A stretch of DNA of 26,864 nucleotides, from assembly GCA_964569295.1 (NCBI GenBank), contig CAZMVU010000045.1, forward strand, positions 1 to 26,864, in the 5' to 3' direction. Under the pieces are notes generated by a model that did not search any database, was not told the origin of the DNA, and worked only from the letters and a program-made list of their open reading frames with translations. A program made the position numbers and the translations under genes. Positions 1 to 7,762 of the stretch are shown here, piece after piece. Each line of letters starts with the position of its first letter. The first letter of the stretch is position 1. This DNA comes from CAZMVU01 sp964569295. GTDB taxonomy: Bacteria > Hydrogenedentota > Hydrogenedentia > Hydrogenedentales > JAGMZX01.

Positions 1-705
1 TGCCGTGGCCACATCGCGCTTGAGCACGTGTCCGCCCTTCCATGACGTAAGGCCCATATTGGGCTGGGTGGCGTCCGCGCGCTGCCGAATGATTTCCGCG
101 GCGGTCATGCCGGCAGCGGCAAAGTGCATCTTGTTTTGCATGGTGGCAAAGAAGCGCTGGGTTTCCTTTTCGTCCTCCACATAGTCGCTGGCCAGGGCGA
201 AGATGTCGCGGATGCGCTGGTATACCCGTGCCTCGCTCGCACGAATTTCCCGGATACGGGCGAGCAGCTCATCGAAGTAATCCGCAAGGCCGCCGCCACC
301 CTTCAGGCGCTCGTCGTCAATGGTGAAGCCCTTGACCAGGTACTCGCGCAGGTGCTCGGTGGCCCATTGCCGGAACTGCGTCCCTCGCGGTGAGCGGACC
401 CGGTAGCCCACGGCGATGGTCATGTCGAGGTTGTAGTGCTTCAATCGACGCCTGACCGCACGCTGCCCTTCGGTTCGAACTTGTAAGTATTCTTTACAAG
501 TTGCCTCTCGACTGAGCTCGCCTTCTTCGTAAATGGCACGGATATGAAGGGTTATGTTCTGTGGTGTGGTTTCATACAGTGCAGCCAGCATGGCCTGCGT
601 CAGCCAGACGGTCTCATCCTTGAGCAGAACACAGATGCGGTTACTGCCGTCTTCCGCCTGATAGACAACAATCTCACCGCCCGGCGCTTCCTGTGGCTCG
701 CTCAT
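1..705 (-). CDS. rhuM: RhuM-family protein, C-terminus cut by the window edge
   Basis: The minus strand is open from an ATG at 705-703 to the window edge, giving the first 235 residues of a family usually about 330-345 aa long. The N-terminus (MSEPQEAPGGEIVVYQAEDG) is followed by the hallmarks of the RhuM family: VWLTQAMLAALYETT, an NI..HI.AIYEEGEL stretch, YNLDMTIAVGYRVRSPRGTQF (about residues 92-112) and QWATEHLREYLVKGF. RhuM was named from Salmonella pathogenicity island 3. Homologues are common in genomic islands and beside restriction-modification genes, but the biochemical role is not established. A good promoter lies just upstream. Codon use looks less GC-extreme than in the neighbouring genes, which fits horizontal acquisition (an impression, not computed). 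Family assignment is confident; function is not. Confidence 0.85.
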   Translation of the reverse strand, partial: MSEPQEAPGGEIVVYQAEDGSNRICVLLKDETVWLTQAMLAALYETTPQNITLHIRAIYEEGELSREATCKEYLQVRTEGQRAVRRRLKHYNLDMTIAVGYRVRSPRGTQFRQWATEHLREYLVKGFTIDDERLKGGGGLADYFDELLARIREIRASEARVYQRIRDIFALASDYVEDEKETQRFFATMQNKMHFAAAGMTAAEIIRQRADATQPNMGLTSWKGGHVLKRDVATA

Positions 706-749
706 TGGAAGTCCCCATTCATTTCCCGGTCAATGCGCAATGTCTGAAT

Positions 750-777
750 ATTATATCAGCCATACTGGCAAGTGCAA
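750..777 (-). promoter_or_regulatory. Sigma-70-type promoter for the RhuM gene
   Basis: On the minus strand there is TTGCAC (777-772), a 16-bp spacer and a perfect TATAAT (755-750). The inferred transcription start near 743 lies about 38 nt before the RhuM ATG at 705. Found by eye; no other use is apparent for it. Confidence 0.6.
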
Positions 778-807
778 ATCTTGCCACGTCCCGTCAGCGC
801 CCCCGGA

Positions 808-844
808 CCGATCCGACCGATCCGACTGATCCGACCGGTCCGTC
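808..844. repeat. Imperfect tandem 9-bp repeat, unit close to GATCCGACC
   Basis: Four to five units of GATCCGACC or close variants (GATCCGACT, GGTCCGTCC) run head to tail. The same unit builds the hairpin at 2370-2396 on the far side of the thiolase gene, so it is a dispersed simple repeat that flanks this gene on both sides. Confidence 0.65.
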
Positions 845-1033
845 CTATCGTTCCTTCCCAAAGGGCACTACCAGCCCCAAAAAAAATGAGGGAACAGGCA
901 AGGGTGTCTCTCTCGCCGGTTCCCTGGTGAGGGGACGCCGTGGCGGGACGGAAGCTGGAGCACGGGGTATCGCCGTGACGCTGCGCAGTATGGCGCGCGG
1001 ATATTTGCCCCGGGTTAGCGGTTGGTTGGGGTT

Positions 1034-1061
1034 TTGCGGCCTTTCAGCAATCTGCTATATT
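1034..1061 (+). promoter_or_regulatory. Probable sigma-70 promoter for the thiolase gene
   Basis: TTGCGG (1034-1039), 16-bp spacer, TATATT (1056-1061) with an extended -10 TG at 1053-1054. The inferred start near 1068 leaves a leader of roughly 95 nt before the ATG at 1164. The -10 is good and the -35 moderate. Confidence 0.45.
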
Positions 1062-1163
1062 CGCGCTCAGTGTGGAGTACGGGATGCCGGTCGGGCGTCT
1101 CGTCGAGCCTGAAGTTGCCACGACGGGGCAGGCCGCCCCGCAACCTGCGGAGATTCTTCTATC

Positions 1164-2342
1164 ATGCGCGAAGTTGTTGTCGTTTCTGGTGTTCGCACCG
1201 CCATTGGCGTCTTTGGCGGCGGCTTGAAAGATGTGCCGGCCCCGGACCTCATGGGCAAAATCATTGCCGAGAGCCTCGAGCGCGCCGGCGCCAACCCCGA
1301 GGAAGTGGAGGACGTCATCGTCGGACAGTGCATGCAACGCACCGACGAAGCCACCACGGGCCGCCTCGCCGGGTTGAAGGCGGGCCTGCCCATCCATGTG
1401 CCGGGGGTCACCATCCAACGCAACTGCGCCTCGGCCATGCAGGCCGTTATCTACGGTGCGCAGCAGATCATGCTCGGCGATGCCGAAATGATCGTGGCGG
1501 GGGGCGTCGAGAACATGAGCCGGGTGCCCTACATGCTCTATGAAGCGCGCTGGGGCAAACGCTTGCAGCATGGCAAAATGGCGGACGGGGTTTGGGACGG
1601 CCTCACGGACCCGTGGAGCGGGCTCATCATGGGGCTCACGGCGGAGAACCTGGCCGAGAAATACGACATCAGCCGCGAGGAGCAGGACGAAGTGGCCCTG
1701 CGCTCGCACCACAACGCCGAGGACGCCACGGAATCCGGCCGGTTCAAGGAAGAGATCATGCCCGTCGAGATTCCCCAGCGCAAGGGCGACCCGATCGTCT
1801 TCGACCGCGATGAGCACTACCGCCCGGGCCTGACCGCCGAGCAGCTCGCGAAGCTGAAGCCGACCTTCAAGAAGGACGGCACGGTGACGGCCGGCAATGC
1901 CTCGGGCATCAACGACGGCGCGGCGGCCCTCGTGCTCATGAGTGCGGAGAAGGCCAAAGCCGACGGCCTCACCCCCATCGCCAAGCTGCGCGGCTATGCC
2001 ACGGCGGCAGTCGAGCCGGAACTCATGGGCTATGGCCCCGTGCCCGCCACGAAGAAGGCCCTCGAAAAGACCGGCATGAAACTCGAGGACATGGAACTCA
2101 TCGAGCTGAACGAGGCCTTCGCCGCGCAGTACCTCTCCTGCGAGAAACTCCTCGGCCTCAACCGCGACATTGTGAACGTGAACGGCTCCGGCGTCGGCCT
2201 CGGCCACCCGGTCGGCTGCACGGGCGCGCGGATTATCATATCGCTCCTGCACGAAATGCGCCGCCGCGGCAACACCATCGGCCTGGCGAGCCTCTGCGTC
2301 GGCGGCGGCATGGGCCAGACCACCATCTGGGAAATGGTGTAA
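1164..2342 (+). CDS. Thiolase (acetyl-CoA C-acetyl/acyltransferase)
   Basis: This 392-aa protein is the normal length for a thiolase. The enzyme condenses two acyl-CoA molecules, or cleaves 3-ketoacyl-CoA with CoA, in the cytoplasm. All catalytic positions are visible: nucleophilic Cys88 in QRNCASAMQA, the NEAFA motif (about 316-320), His348 in GLGHPVGCTGAR and Cys378 in CVGGGMG. This numbering is almost that of biosynthetic PhaA-type thiolases. No 3-hydroxyacyl-CoA dehydrogenase or PHA synthase gene lies beside it, so the sequence does not decide between fatty-acid beta-oxidation, ketone or PHA metabolism and an isoprenoid-type role. The gene is monocistronic: probable promoter at 1034-1061, a GGAG ribosome site upstream of ATG 1164 and a strong terminator at 2370-2402. 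Enzyme class is very secure; direction and pathway are open. Confidence 0.93.
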   Translation: MREVVVVSGVRTAIGVFGGGLKDVPAPDLMGKIIAESLERAGANPEEVEDVIVGQCMQRTDEATTGRLAGLKAGLPIHVPGVTIQRNCASAMQAVIYGAQQIMLGDAEMIVAGGVENMSRVPYMLYEARWGKRLQHGKMADGVWDGLTDPWSGLIMGLTAENLAEKYDISREEQDEVALRSHHNAEDATESGRFKEEIMPVEIPQRKGDPIVFDRDEHYRPGLTAEQLAKLKPTFKKDGTVTAGNASGINDGAAALVLMSAEKAKADGLTPIAKLRGYATAAVEPELMGYGPVPATKKALEKTGMKLEDMELIELNEAFAAQYLSCEKLLGLNRDIVNVNGSGVGLGHPVGCTGARIIISLLHEMRRRGNTIGLASLCVGGGMGQTTIWEMV

Positions 2343-2369
2343 GCCAAGAAAATGAGCAAATTGGACGGA

Positions 2370-2402
2370 TCGGACGGATCGGGCCGATCCGTCCGATTTT
2401 TT
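2370..2402 (+). terminator. Rho-independent terminator after the thiolase gene
   Basis: TCGGACGGATCGG (2370-2382) pairs perfectly with 2384-2396 and is followed by TTTTTT (2397-2402). The stem is made of the same 9-bp unit as the repeat at 808-844. On the opposite strand the hairpin lies about 70 nt past the glycosyltransferase stop with only a broken T tract, so it may stop that operon weakly too. Confidence 0.75.
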
Positions 2403-2463
2403 GTTCCGCTTCGCGGCGCCGTCAGCGGCCACGCGGCGCAAGCGCCATCCGCTTCTTCGCGGT

Positions 2464-3609
2464 CTACTTCGTGGCCTTTGCGCCTTTGTGATTCATTTCC
2501 GCGGCCGTCCGCACGGCCTGCATGAGGTGGGCGGCGGCGGCGTTCCAGGTGAAGCGCGCGGCCTGCGCGGTGCCGCGGCGCTCGAGGGCGTGGCGGTAGG
2601 CGCCGTCCGTGAGGAGGCGCGCGAGACCGTCCGCGATGGCGGCGGTGTCTGCCGGGTCGGCCAGGTGGGCGGCATCGCCCGCGACCTCGGGCAGCGACGA
2701 GCAATTCGAGGTGAGCACGGCCGTGCCGCAGGCCATCGCCTCGACCACCGGCAGGCCGAAGCCTTCCCACAACGACACCAGCGCGAGCACATCGGCGGCG
2801 GCCATGAGCGGCGGCAGATCGCCGTCTGCCACGAACCCGAGAAAACGGATGCGGTCCCGGGCGGACGAAGCCTTGGCGTGCGCGTAGATGGGCGCATCCA
2901 GCCAGCCGGCGTCCCCGGCGATGATCAGCTCATGGGGCAGTGCAGGGTGTTCCTCACATACCCGGGCAAAGGCGTCGATAAGCCGCACGAGGTTCTTGCG
3001 CGGTTGGATGCGCCCGACATAGAGCACGAAGTGCTCGGGGAGATCATGGGCGGCATGTACCCGCGTGAGGGCGCTGGCGGGTTGAGGATAGTGAAACCGG
3101 TCATCGACGCCCCCCCGCGTTATCCATATACAATCCGCGGGTACACGGTAGTAGCGGCGCAGATCGGCCTTCGATGCCTCGCTCACCGCGCACAGGCACG
3201 CCGCACGCCACGCGGCCAGCCGCAGCTCTATCCGGGCAATCAGCCGGCGGCGCCATGTGAATTGCCGGGGAAATCGGCGTACGGCCAGGTCGTATATGGT
3301 GGCGGCAAGCGGGCATGGCACACCCAATGGCAATTGCAGCACGGGCGACCAGAACACGCCGGGCGGATCGCGGCGCAGTTCACGCGCAAGAATTCGGTGC
3401 GTCCAGAACCGGCCGGGCGGCAACACGCGTATGTCGGCGTGTCTTCGCGCGGGCAGGTCCGCCGCGGGTTCGGCGTCGAGGTAGAGCCGCAGTTGGGTGT
3501 CGCCCATCACGGCGGGCAGAGCGCCGAGCACGCCGCGGCAAAAGTTGCCCACACCAGCGCGCTGGGGCGCGTTGGCCAACCGTGCGTCTATGCCGAGAGT
3601 GAGCGTCAT
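2464..3609 (-). CDS. GT4-type glycosyltransferase (group 1), surface polysaccharide
   Basis: The protein has 381 aa from the ATG at 3609-3607; an in-frame TTG at 3639 would add 10 unconvincing residues. It starts MTLTLGIDARLANAPQRAGV, with the glycine-rich acceptor-side loop of GT-B enzymes. The C-terminal nucleotide-sugar domain has the GT4 signatures YVGRIQPRKNLVRLIDAF and the E-x7-E motif in EGFGLPVVEAMACGTAVLTS. It should transfer a sugar from a nucleotide donor to a lipid-linked glycan at the cytoplasmic membrane face. It is last in an operon after a flippase (177-nt gap) and a Wzz-like gene, which supports a role in exopolysaccharide or O-antigen assembly. The last nine residues, NHKGAKATK, look like readthrough into a dispersed repeat rather than a family feature. 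Donor sugar is unknown. Confidence 0.87.
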   Translation of the reverse strand: MTLTLGIDARLANAPQRAGVGNFCRGVLGALPAVMGDTQLRLYLDAEPAADLPARRHADIRVLPPGRFWTHRILARELRRDPPGVFWSPVLQLPLGVPCPLAATIYDLAVRRFPRQFTWRRRLIARIELRLAAWRAACLCAVSEASKADLRRYYRVPADCIWITRGGVDDRFHYPQPASALTRVHAAHDLPEHFVLYVGRIQPRKNLVRLIDAFARVCEEHPALPHELIIAGDAGWLDAPIYAHAKASSARDRIRFLGFVADGDLPPLMAAADVLALVSLWEGFGLPVVEAMACGTAVLTSNCSSLPEVAGDAAHLADPADTAAIADGLARLLTDGAYRHALERRGTAQAARFTWNAAAAHLMQAVRTAAEMNHKGAKATK

Positions 3610-3786
3610 AAGGCATCGGGTAGAAGGCGAAGAGAGCAAGACCCGGGGAAACTTCTTTTTGAGAAAAGAACGAATTCACCCCCTTCAAGATAAACCGCTG
3701 TTGTCATGTGTATGCTGATACCCCGCCGTTGAAGTATCTCACGCGCTATCGTAACAGGTGCGGCAACGTGGTGCACATTCCTCCAC

Positions 3787-5250
3787 TCACCCATGCCGCA
3801 AGCCCGCCAATACGCGGCGCACCTGGTTCGGCTTCAAAAGTCCGGTGACCGGCGCCAGGGCAAGGAAGAGGCTGAGTGCGGCGAGCGGCGCCCCTGCCCC
3901 TAAGCCATATTGCCGCAATACAAAAAGCAGGGCCAGCGCACCTGCAAGATTGCTGTGCGGACGCAGGTACGGCCACAAACCAAACCGCATGCCGCTGAGG
4001 TGCACACAGCCGGCATGGAGCATATGGCTCACGCCGATGGCGATCACGGCCGCGTACCCCGCACCAGCTATGCCGAACCGGGGAATGAACAAAACATTGA
4101 GGCCAAGGCTCACGAGCGCCAGCAGAATATTGATAACGGCGATAGGACGCGGCCGGCCAAGGGCGACAAGCGACTGGCCGAAGATGCCCGTTTGCAGGGC
4201 GAGCAGGCCGGCGGCAAGCATCCAGCCGAGTACCGGCAGGGCTGCGGCGTAAGCTTCGGAAAACGCCAGGCGCACGAGCGGCCCCTGCACCAGCAGGGTG
4301 AAGAGCAGGCCCGCATAGCCGAGAAAGGCGAACATATCGTAGACCTGGAGCATGAGCCGCGTGGCGCCGGCACGGTCATCGCGCGCAAGGCGCTCGGCCA
4401 GACTCGGGAGGAAGGGCACCAGGCTTGCATTAAGCACGCTCACGGCATATTGCGGCAGGCGCTTGGCGCCGATGTCGAAGATGCCGGCGGCGGCGGGACC
4501 GAGCAACGCCCCAACCAACAGCGTATCCATGCGGTTGAAGACATAGCCGAAGAGGTTGTTTATCCACAGGGGACGCGCGAACCGGACGCCACCGCACCAA
4601 GAGCGCAGATCGCGGACGGGGCGCAATGGCAGGCGCAGGAGCGCCAGCAACAGGAGCACGGCGGCGGCGTTCGCGGCGGCAATCACCCACAGCAGGGTGG
4701 TCAACGCGCCTTCAGCATACCATACAAGGGCCGCCACCAGCACAACCTGCACCACAGCATAGCCCGTGAGGCCGAGGGTGCGGCTCACGTACTGATGCAG
4801 GCCGGCCTGCATGGCCAGCAGCAACTCGCGCAAGGTAAAGACGAGCAGAAACGCGGGAAGAATGTACAGGTACGGATACAGCCGGTTCCAGGAATCGTTT
4901 TCCGCAAGCAGGGCCGGCACGGGCGCCAACCACCATACGGCGAAGATGACCAGCCCAAGCGCCAGGGAAACGCCCGACTGTGCGGTCAGGGTGGCGTTCA
5001 CCAGGCTGCGCTTGCCCGCTGCGTCCGCGCTCCCGATAAGCTTTGGGAGAGCCGTGCGCATGCCAAACCCGTTGAGCGAGACGAAGAAGTCGGTTACCGC
5101 CACGAACATTGCGTAGACACCGATGTCGGCTTCGCTCAGGGCAGGCGCATTGGTGATCAACTTGAGCGCGACGAGGCCGCTGCCGAGGGCGACCACCATG
5201 CCGCCGCCGGAAAGCAGCACCCCCCGGATGAAACGCCCCGGCAGACTCAC
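3787..5250 (-). CDS. Polysaccharide flippase, Wzx/MATE-like
   Basis: This 487-aa, very hydrophobic protein has about 12-14 predicted membrane helices spread evenly, the usual size for the oligosaccharide flippase (Wzx/RfbX) group. The start is GTG at 5250-5248 with AAGGAGGT (5261-5254) only a few bases upstream. The N-terminus (FIRGVLLSGGGMVVALGSG) resembles the first helix of such proteins, and FFVSLNGFGMRTALPKLIG matches the conserved stretch between early helices. It should flip lipid-linked repeat units across the cytoplasmic membrane. It sits 36 nt after the Wzz-like gene and before the glycosyltransferase, the classic partners of a Wzx/Wzy pathway; no Wzy polymerase is in the window. 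The fold assignment is good; the cargo is unknown. Confidence 0.85.
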   Translation of the reverse strand: MSLPGRFIRGVLLSGGGMVVALGSGLVALKLITNAPALSEADIGVYAMFVAVTDFFVSLNGFGMRTALPKLIGSADAAGKRSLVNATLTAQSGVSLALGLVIFAVWWLAPVPALLAENDSWNRLYPYLYILPAFLLVFTLRELLLAMQAGLHQYVSRTLGLTGYAVVQVVLVAALVWYAEGALTTLLWVIAAANAAAVLLLLALLRLPLRPVRDLRSWCGGVRFARPLWINNLFGYVFNRMDTLLVGALLGPAAAGIFDIGAKRLPQYAVSVLNASLVPFLPSLAERLARDDRAGATRLMLQVYDMFAFLGYAGLLFTLLVQGPLVRLAFSEAYAAALPVLGWMLAAGLLALQTGIFGQSLVALGRPRPIAVINILLALVSLGLNVLFIPRFGIAGAGYAAVIAIGVSHMLHAGCVHLSGMRFGLWPYLRPHSNLAGALALLFVLRQYGLGAGAPLAALSLFLALAPVTGLLKPNQVRRVLAGLRHG

Positions 5251-5286
5251 AATACCTCCTTGCGGCGATGGCGGCCCCCGCCGGGG

Positions 5287-6435
5287 CTACTGCGCCTGCT
5301 CGAGCTGACAGGCATAGCGGCGCAGCGCGTGCATGGTGAAAAAATGAACCGGCACGGCCAAAACAGCGAGAAACACCGCCACGACGACGATAAGCGAGCG
5401 CCAGGGGCCGGACTTCTCTTGGGGCGGCAGGGCGCGGGAGACAAACTTGAACTCGGGGCTGATGTCGTCCGACTGTAGCCGGGTGGCATACTGGCTCATA
5501 GCCAGTTCTTCAAGCTGTGTCTCGTAATACTTCACTTTGTGCTTATGCAGGGCGAGGGCCGTTTCCACCTCGGCGAGGGCGGGGCGCAGAGTGCCGATTT
5601 CAGCGGAGAGCCGCTCGATACGCGCACGGACATCCTTCAGCGCGCGGCGTGTGCCCGGCAGTTCACCCTCTTCAGGACTGCCAGACGCTTCTTCGAGGCT
5701 GGCTACCATGACTTCGAGGTCGTTGCGCTCGAGCTGGAGCGCCGTGAGTTCCGCCTCGAATTTGCCTAGCCGCCGCTCGAGCGACTCGGGGCGGTGCTCC
5801 CGTGTGACCCCGGCAATGGCCGCACGTTCCGCCTCGAGCATGGCCTCGGTATAGGCGATCTGCTCGTCTAAATGTTCGAGGGCGCCTTCCTTGGCCACGA
5901 AACGCATCTCGTTGGCGAGCGCGATGCTTCTCTCCGCCCAGAAATTCGCGGCCTTTCCCACGATTTCCGGCTCATGCCCGCTCAGTAACAGTTCGATGAC
6001 CCGTTGATACTCGACTTCCTCGTAGGTCTGCATGAAAATCTTGGTGTTGACCTCCATCGAGCGTTTCACCTTTTCCATGGTCAGGCTGATCTCCGCCCCA
6101 CGCTCCTCATGAAGCGCCTCGATATGGTCCCGCACCTCCGCCACAAGCTCATCGCTCATGAGGATCATCTGGTAATCGGGCATGGGCAGGGATTCAAGAT
6201 AGCCCACGCGCAGCCAATTCGGCCGGGGCGTCGGATCCTCGCCATAAAAGTCCACCTGCGTTACCGGCGCCGCCTCGTCGTCAAATGGCATGGGCGCCTG
6301 GATAAGCAGGGCGCGGGCACGGTAGCTGTCAGGCAGGCGCAGCGTGAAAACAACCGCCGCCGCCCCGGCAATGATACCCACAACGACCATGCGCAAAAAA
6401 AGCGAGCGAACTATGCGCGAACCATCGGCGGCCAT
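5287..6435 (-). CDS. Wzz-like polysaccharide chain-length determinant (PCP family)
   Basis: This 382-aa protein starts at ATG 6435-6433, chosen because AAGGAGT (6447-6441) lies 5 nt upstream; a longer frame to 6510 lacks such a site. One membrane helix near the N-terminus (about residues 14-33), a long periplasmic region rich in heptad-like helices (about 120-330, for example LERRLGKFEAELTALQLERN) and a second helix near the C-terminus (about 347-368) make the PCP/Wzz topology. The short proline-bearing stretch PPQEKSGPW just before the last helix also fits. No tyrosine-kinase domain is fused. It should set the chain length of the polymer handled by the downstream flippase and glycosyltransferase. 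It is first in the minus-strand operon and has its own promoter. Confidence 0.8.
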   Translation of the reverse strand: MAADGSRIVRSLFLRMVVVGIIAGAAAVVFTLRLPDSYRARALLIQAPMPFDDEAAPVTQVDFYGEDPTPRPNWLRVGYLESLPMPDYQMILMSDELVAEVRDHIEALHEERGAEISLTMEKVKRSMEVNTKIFMQTYEEVEYQRVIELLLSGHEPEIVGKAANFWAERSIALANEMRFVAKEGALEHLDEQIAYTEAMLEAERAAIAGVTREHRPESLERRLGKFEAELTALQLERNDLEVMVASLEEASGSPEEGELPGTRRALKDVRARIERLSAEIGTLRPALAEVETALALHKHKVKYYETQLEELAMSQYATRLQSDDISPEFKFVSRALPPQEKSGPWRSLIVVVAVFLAVLAVPVHFFTMHALRRYACQLEQAQ

Positions 6436-6481
6436 GCGCGACTCCTTCCATTGTGTCTTGGGCCAAACTCGGGCGCGGCAC

Positions 6482-6510
6482 AGTATAACAACGGTGCTGC
6501 GAAGGGACAA
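6482..6510 (-). promoter_or_regulatory. Promoter of the polysaccharide operon
   Basis: On the minus strand: TTGTCC (6510-6505), 17-bp spacer, TATACT (6487-6482). The inferred start near 6475 is 40 nt before the Wzz-like ATG. This lies in the 217-nt divergent gap shared with the epimerase gene, whose own -10 may be TATACT at 6624-6629, without a clear -35. Confidence 0.55.
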
Positions 6511-6652
6511 CGACGGGAAGGGCAGCGGGTGGTTTGCCGCCGCAGCCCGGCATGGATAAAAGACAGGTTGACCTGACCGCGCTCAACGCGCCTGTTGATT
6601 CGCGCACCCGCCCTTTCCATCGCTATACTTCAGCTCCGGAAGGAGTGTGTGC

Positions 6653-7762
6653 ATGAAGGTTCTTGTCGTCCTAGGCACCCGGCCCGAGGCCATCAAGATG
6701 GCGCCGGTGGTACTCGAGCTGGCGCGCCGGCCGGGATTCGACGTGCGGGTGTGTCTCTCCGCGCAGCACCGGGATCTGCTCGATCAGGTGATCGCGCTGT
6801 TTAGCCTGCCCGTACACCACGACCTCGACGTCATGCGCCCGGGTCAAAGCATCTTCGACGTGACCGCCAGCGTACTCAGGGGATTGCGCGGCGTGCTCGA
6901 GGAAGAAGCGCCCGAGGCCGTCCTTATCCACGGCGACACGACCACCTCCTTCACCGCGGCCCTCGGCGCGTATTACCTGCAAATCCCCGTGGGGCATGTC
7001 GAGGCGGGGCTGCGCACCTACGACAAATTCCGCCCGTTCCCTGAGGAAATGAACCGCCGGCTGAGCGACGCACTATGCGACTATCACTACGCACCCACCC
7101 CCCGGGCGGCGGAGAACCTGCGCGCGGAGCACATCGATCCCGCGCACATCGTGATAACCGGTAACACGGTCATCGACGCCCTGCTCGATGTGGCGGCGCG
7201 GCCCTATAAGTTCGACGACCCGCTGCTCGATCAGGCCGGCACCGGCAAGCGCCTCGTGCTCGTAACCGCCCACCGCCGGGAAAGCTTCGGGCCGCCCTTC
7301 CACCGGATGTGCGAGGCCATGCGGGACATCGCCGCGCACAACGAAGACGTCGAAGTCATCTACCCCGTTCATCCGAACCCGAACGTGCGTGCCGTAACCG
7401 AAGAAATTCTGGCGGATACCCCCCGGGTACACTGTATCGCGCCGCTCGGCTACGAACCCTTCGTACACCTGCTGAAGAAGGCCCATATCGTACTTACCGA
7501 CTCCGGCGGCATTCAGGAAGAAGCGCCGGCACTGGGCAAGCCCGTGCTCGTCATGCGCGAGGTCACGGAACGGCCCGAGGCCGTCGAAGCGGGAACCGTG
7601 CGCCTCGTGGGCACGGACTACAACGCCATCACCACCGGCGTGCAGCGCCTGCTCGGCGACGCCAACGCCTACGCCGCCATGGCCAACGCGGTCAGTCCCT
7701 ATGGCGATGGCAAGGCCTCAGCCCGGATTGCGGACCATCTGGAGGGCGTGGCCCATGCCTGA
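6653..7762 (+). CDS. wecB: UDP-N-acetylglucosamine 2-epimerase (non-hydrolysing)
   Basis: This 369-aa protein is the usual length of WecB/MnaA. It interconverts UDP-GlcNAc and UDP-ManNAc in the cytoplasm, the entry to ManNAc-type sugars of surface polymers. Family motifs follow in order: GTRPEAIKMAPV at the N-terminus, HGDTTTSFTAALGAYY, GHVEAGLRTYDKFRPFPEE, NRRLSDAL, TAHRRESFG, HPNPNVR and TDSGGIQEEAPALGKPVLVM with TERPEAVEAGT after it. The start is ATG 6653, with GGAAGGAG at 6638-6645; the GTG two codons earlier is too close to that site. It diverges from the Wzz-flippase-glycosyltransferase operon, so both sides probably serve one surface glycan. It overlaps the next gene by 8 nt. Confidence 0.95.
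   Translation: MKVLVVLGTRPEAIKMAPVVLELARRPGFDVRVCLSAQHRDLLDQVIALFSLPVHHDLDVMRPGQSIFDVTASVLRGLRGVLEEEAPEAVLIHGDTTTSFTAALGAYYLQIPVGHVEAGLRTYDKFRPFPEEMNRRLSDALCDYHYAPTPRAAENLRAEHIDPAHIVITGNTVIDALLDVAARPYKFDDPLLDQAGTGKRLVLVTAHRRESFGPPFHRMCEAMRDIAAHNEDVEVIYPVHPNPNVRAVTEEILADTPRVHCIAPLGYEPFVHLLKKAHIVLTDSGGIQEEAPALGKPVLVMREVTERPEAVEAGTVRLVGTDYNAITTGVQRLLGDANAYAAMANAVSPYGDGKASARIADHLEGVAHA

Larger units (their letters stand above)
706..1163. other. Intergenic region with a 9-bp repeat patch
   Basis: This is the divergent gap between the RhuM gene and the thiolase gene. It holds the RhuM promoter (750-777), a patch of imperfect 9-bp repeats (about 808-844), an A8 tract near 879-886, GC-rich sequence of no evident function (about 890-1020) and the probable thiolase promoter (1034-1061). 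Open frames crossing it translate to low-complexity peptides such as TDPTDPTDPTGPS, which come from the repeat and not from a gene. Confidence 0.6.

Noticed and set aside
1044..2441. 465-codon open frame on the minus strand across the thiolase gene
   Set aside because: It is antisense to a thiolase with complete catalytic motifs, its composition is typical of a GC-rich shadow frame, and it has no family features.
3606..3794. 62-aa minus-strand ORF overlapping both the flippase stop and the glycosyltransferase start (ATGA overlap)
   Set aside because: The neat overlaps are suggestive of coupling, but the segment is of lower GC content, its peptide has no coding character or family, and it is better read as intergenic.
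3910..5478. 522-codon plus-strand open frame opposite the flippase and the Wzz-like gene
   Set aside because: It spans the ends of two well-supported genes, is rich in Gln/Arg/His/Gly as shadow frames are here, and has no recognisable domain.
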